Assembly: GCA_964344215.1 (NCBI GenBank)
Contig: CAYFMP010000125.1
Location: 1-6,110 of the forward strand
Direction: 5' to 3'
Length of the DNA stretch: 6,110 bases
Origin: CAYFMP01 sp964344215
GTDB lineage: Bacteria > Pseudomonadota > Alphaproteobacteria > Rhodospirillales > Casp-alpha2
The position numbers and the translations under genes are program-made. The notes under the pieces are model-generated. The model was not told the DNA's origin. It searched no databases and saw only the letters and a list, made by a program, of their open reading frames with translations. Position 1 is the first letter of the stretch, and every line of letters starts with the position of its first letter. This document shows positions 5,735 to 6,110 of the stretch, one piece after another.

Positions 5735-6110
5735 ATGCGGACTCTCTTTCAGAAACTCCTCGGCCTGGGCCGAACCCGAACCTTTGACGCGGCAGGCGGT
5801 GGCCGCCGCTGGGAAGGCACACGGACGGTCGATGGCCTGAACGCGGCAATCCTGGCCGGTGCCACGACGGCGGCCCGGCGCGCCGGATGGTATGCCCGGA
5901 ACAACCCCTGGGTCGCGGCTGCGGTGGACAGCCTGGTCGGCAACGTCGTCGGCGCGGGCATCAAGCCACAATCCACCCATCCTGACCGCGCCGTGCGCGA
6001 GACCCTACAAGCCTTGTGGCTTCGCTGGACCGACCGGGCCGACGCCGGAGGCCTGGCCGACTTCTACGGCCTCCAGGCCATGGCGGTCCGGGCCATGATC
6101 GAAAGCGGCG
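5735..6110 (+). CDS. Phage portal protein, lambda gpB family, 3' truncated by window
   Basis: The portal forms the dodecameric ring at one capsid vertex through which the terminase pumps DNA. The first 125 residues are visible and the frame is still open at the window end; lambda gpB has 533 residues, so most of the gene lies outside. Family features are FDAAGGGRRW (17-26), the RRAGWYARNNPWVAAAVDSL stretch (48-67) followed by VGNVVGAGIKP (68-78), and ADFYGLQAMAVRAMIESG at 108-125. The ATG at 5735 is the only start codon after the in-frame stop at 5699. Codon use returns to the strongly GC-ending pattern of the terminase genes, so it belongs to the phage backbone and not to the restriction cassette. 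How it is transcribed across the inserted cassette is unclear. Confidence 0.88.
   Translation, partial: MRTLFQKLLGLGRTRTFDAAGGGRRWEGTRTVDGLNAAILAGATTAARRAGWYARNNPWVAAAVDSLVGNVVGAGIKPQSTHPDRAVRETLQALWLRWTDRADAGGLADFYGLQAMAVRAMIESG

Larger units (their letters stand above)
1..6110. mobile_element. Prophage packaging/head region, lambda-like, partial at both ends
   Basis: Terminase small subunit, terminase large subunit (gpA family) and lambda-family portal occur in the canonical order on the + strand, which identifies a tailed-phage (siphovirus-type) DNA packaging and head-assembly cluster. Both ends are cut by the window, so integrase, attachment sites, capsid and tail genes are not visible, and I cannot tell an intact prophage from a free phage or a remnant. 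The visible parts of all three genes are open and show intact motifs, so nothing here shows decay. The only departure from the usual layout is the restriction-modification cassette between large terminase and portal. Confidence 0.88.

Noticed and set aside
4998..5840. Plus-strand reading frame of 280 codons opposite the methyltransferase start and running into the portal gene
   Set aside because: It crosses the methyltransferase promoter region and overlaps both the methyltransferase N-terminus (with motifs I, II and IV on the other strand) and the portal gene. Its sequence has no domain signature.
5628..5840. Possible 70-codon gene that could have been the missing connector
   Set aside because: It overlaps the portal gene by more than 100 bases, is Pro/Ser-rich in a low-complexity way, shows no gpW-like helical pattern and has no clear ribosome site.

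Overview
The window is a GC-rich stretch of a lambda-like tailed prophage, or phage-derived region, whose DNA-packaging genes are interrupted by a complete Type II restriction-modification cassette. The phage genes choose G or C at nearly every third codon position, and the proteins look like those of prophages in alphaproteobacteria (for example Rhodospirillaceae or Magnetospirillum-type hosts). That host call is an inference from composition and protein style, not from a marker gene.

Layout: bases 1-498 hold the 3' part of the terminase small subunit (gpNu1-like). It overlaps by 17 bases the terminase large subunit (gpA family, 482-2338). In lambda-like phages a small head-tail connector (gpW) and the portal gene normally follow. 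Here the portal gene starts only at 5735 and runs off the right edge. No gpW-like gene is visible on either side of the insert.

Bases 2339-5734 hold the accessory cassette: a small XRE/HTH controller protein (2481-2738, +), a restriction endonuclease with a PD-(D/E)xK motif translationally overlapping it (2728-3777, +), and a convergent gamma-class N6-adenine DNA methyltransferase (3801-5528, -). The two convergent genes are 23 bases apart. Codon use is mixed, with many A/T third positions, unlike the flanking phage genes, which supports separate acquisition.

Regulation can be read from the DNA. A two-site C-box of the GACTnnnAGTC type lies upstream of the controller gene (2407-2432). The identical 12 bases TACTCATAGTCT recur upstream of the methyltransferase (5564-5575), overlapping the putative -10 of a promoter with a perfect TTGACA -35. 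The likely circuit is controller autoregulation and activation of controller plus endonuclease, with repression of the methyltransferase, in the same gene arrangement as the Esp1396I system. Recognition specificity cannot be told from the sequence. No RNA genes, CRISPR arrays, insertion sequences or attachment sites were seen.
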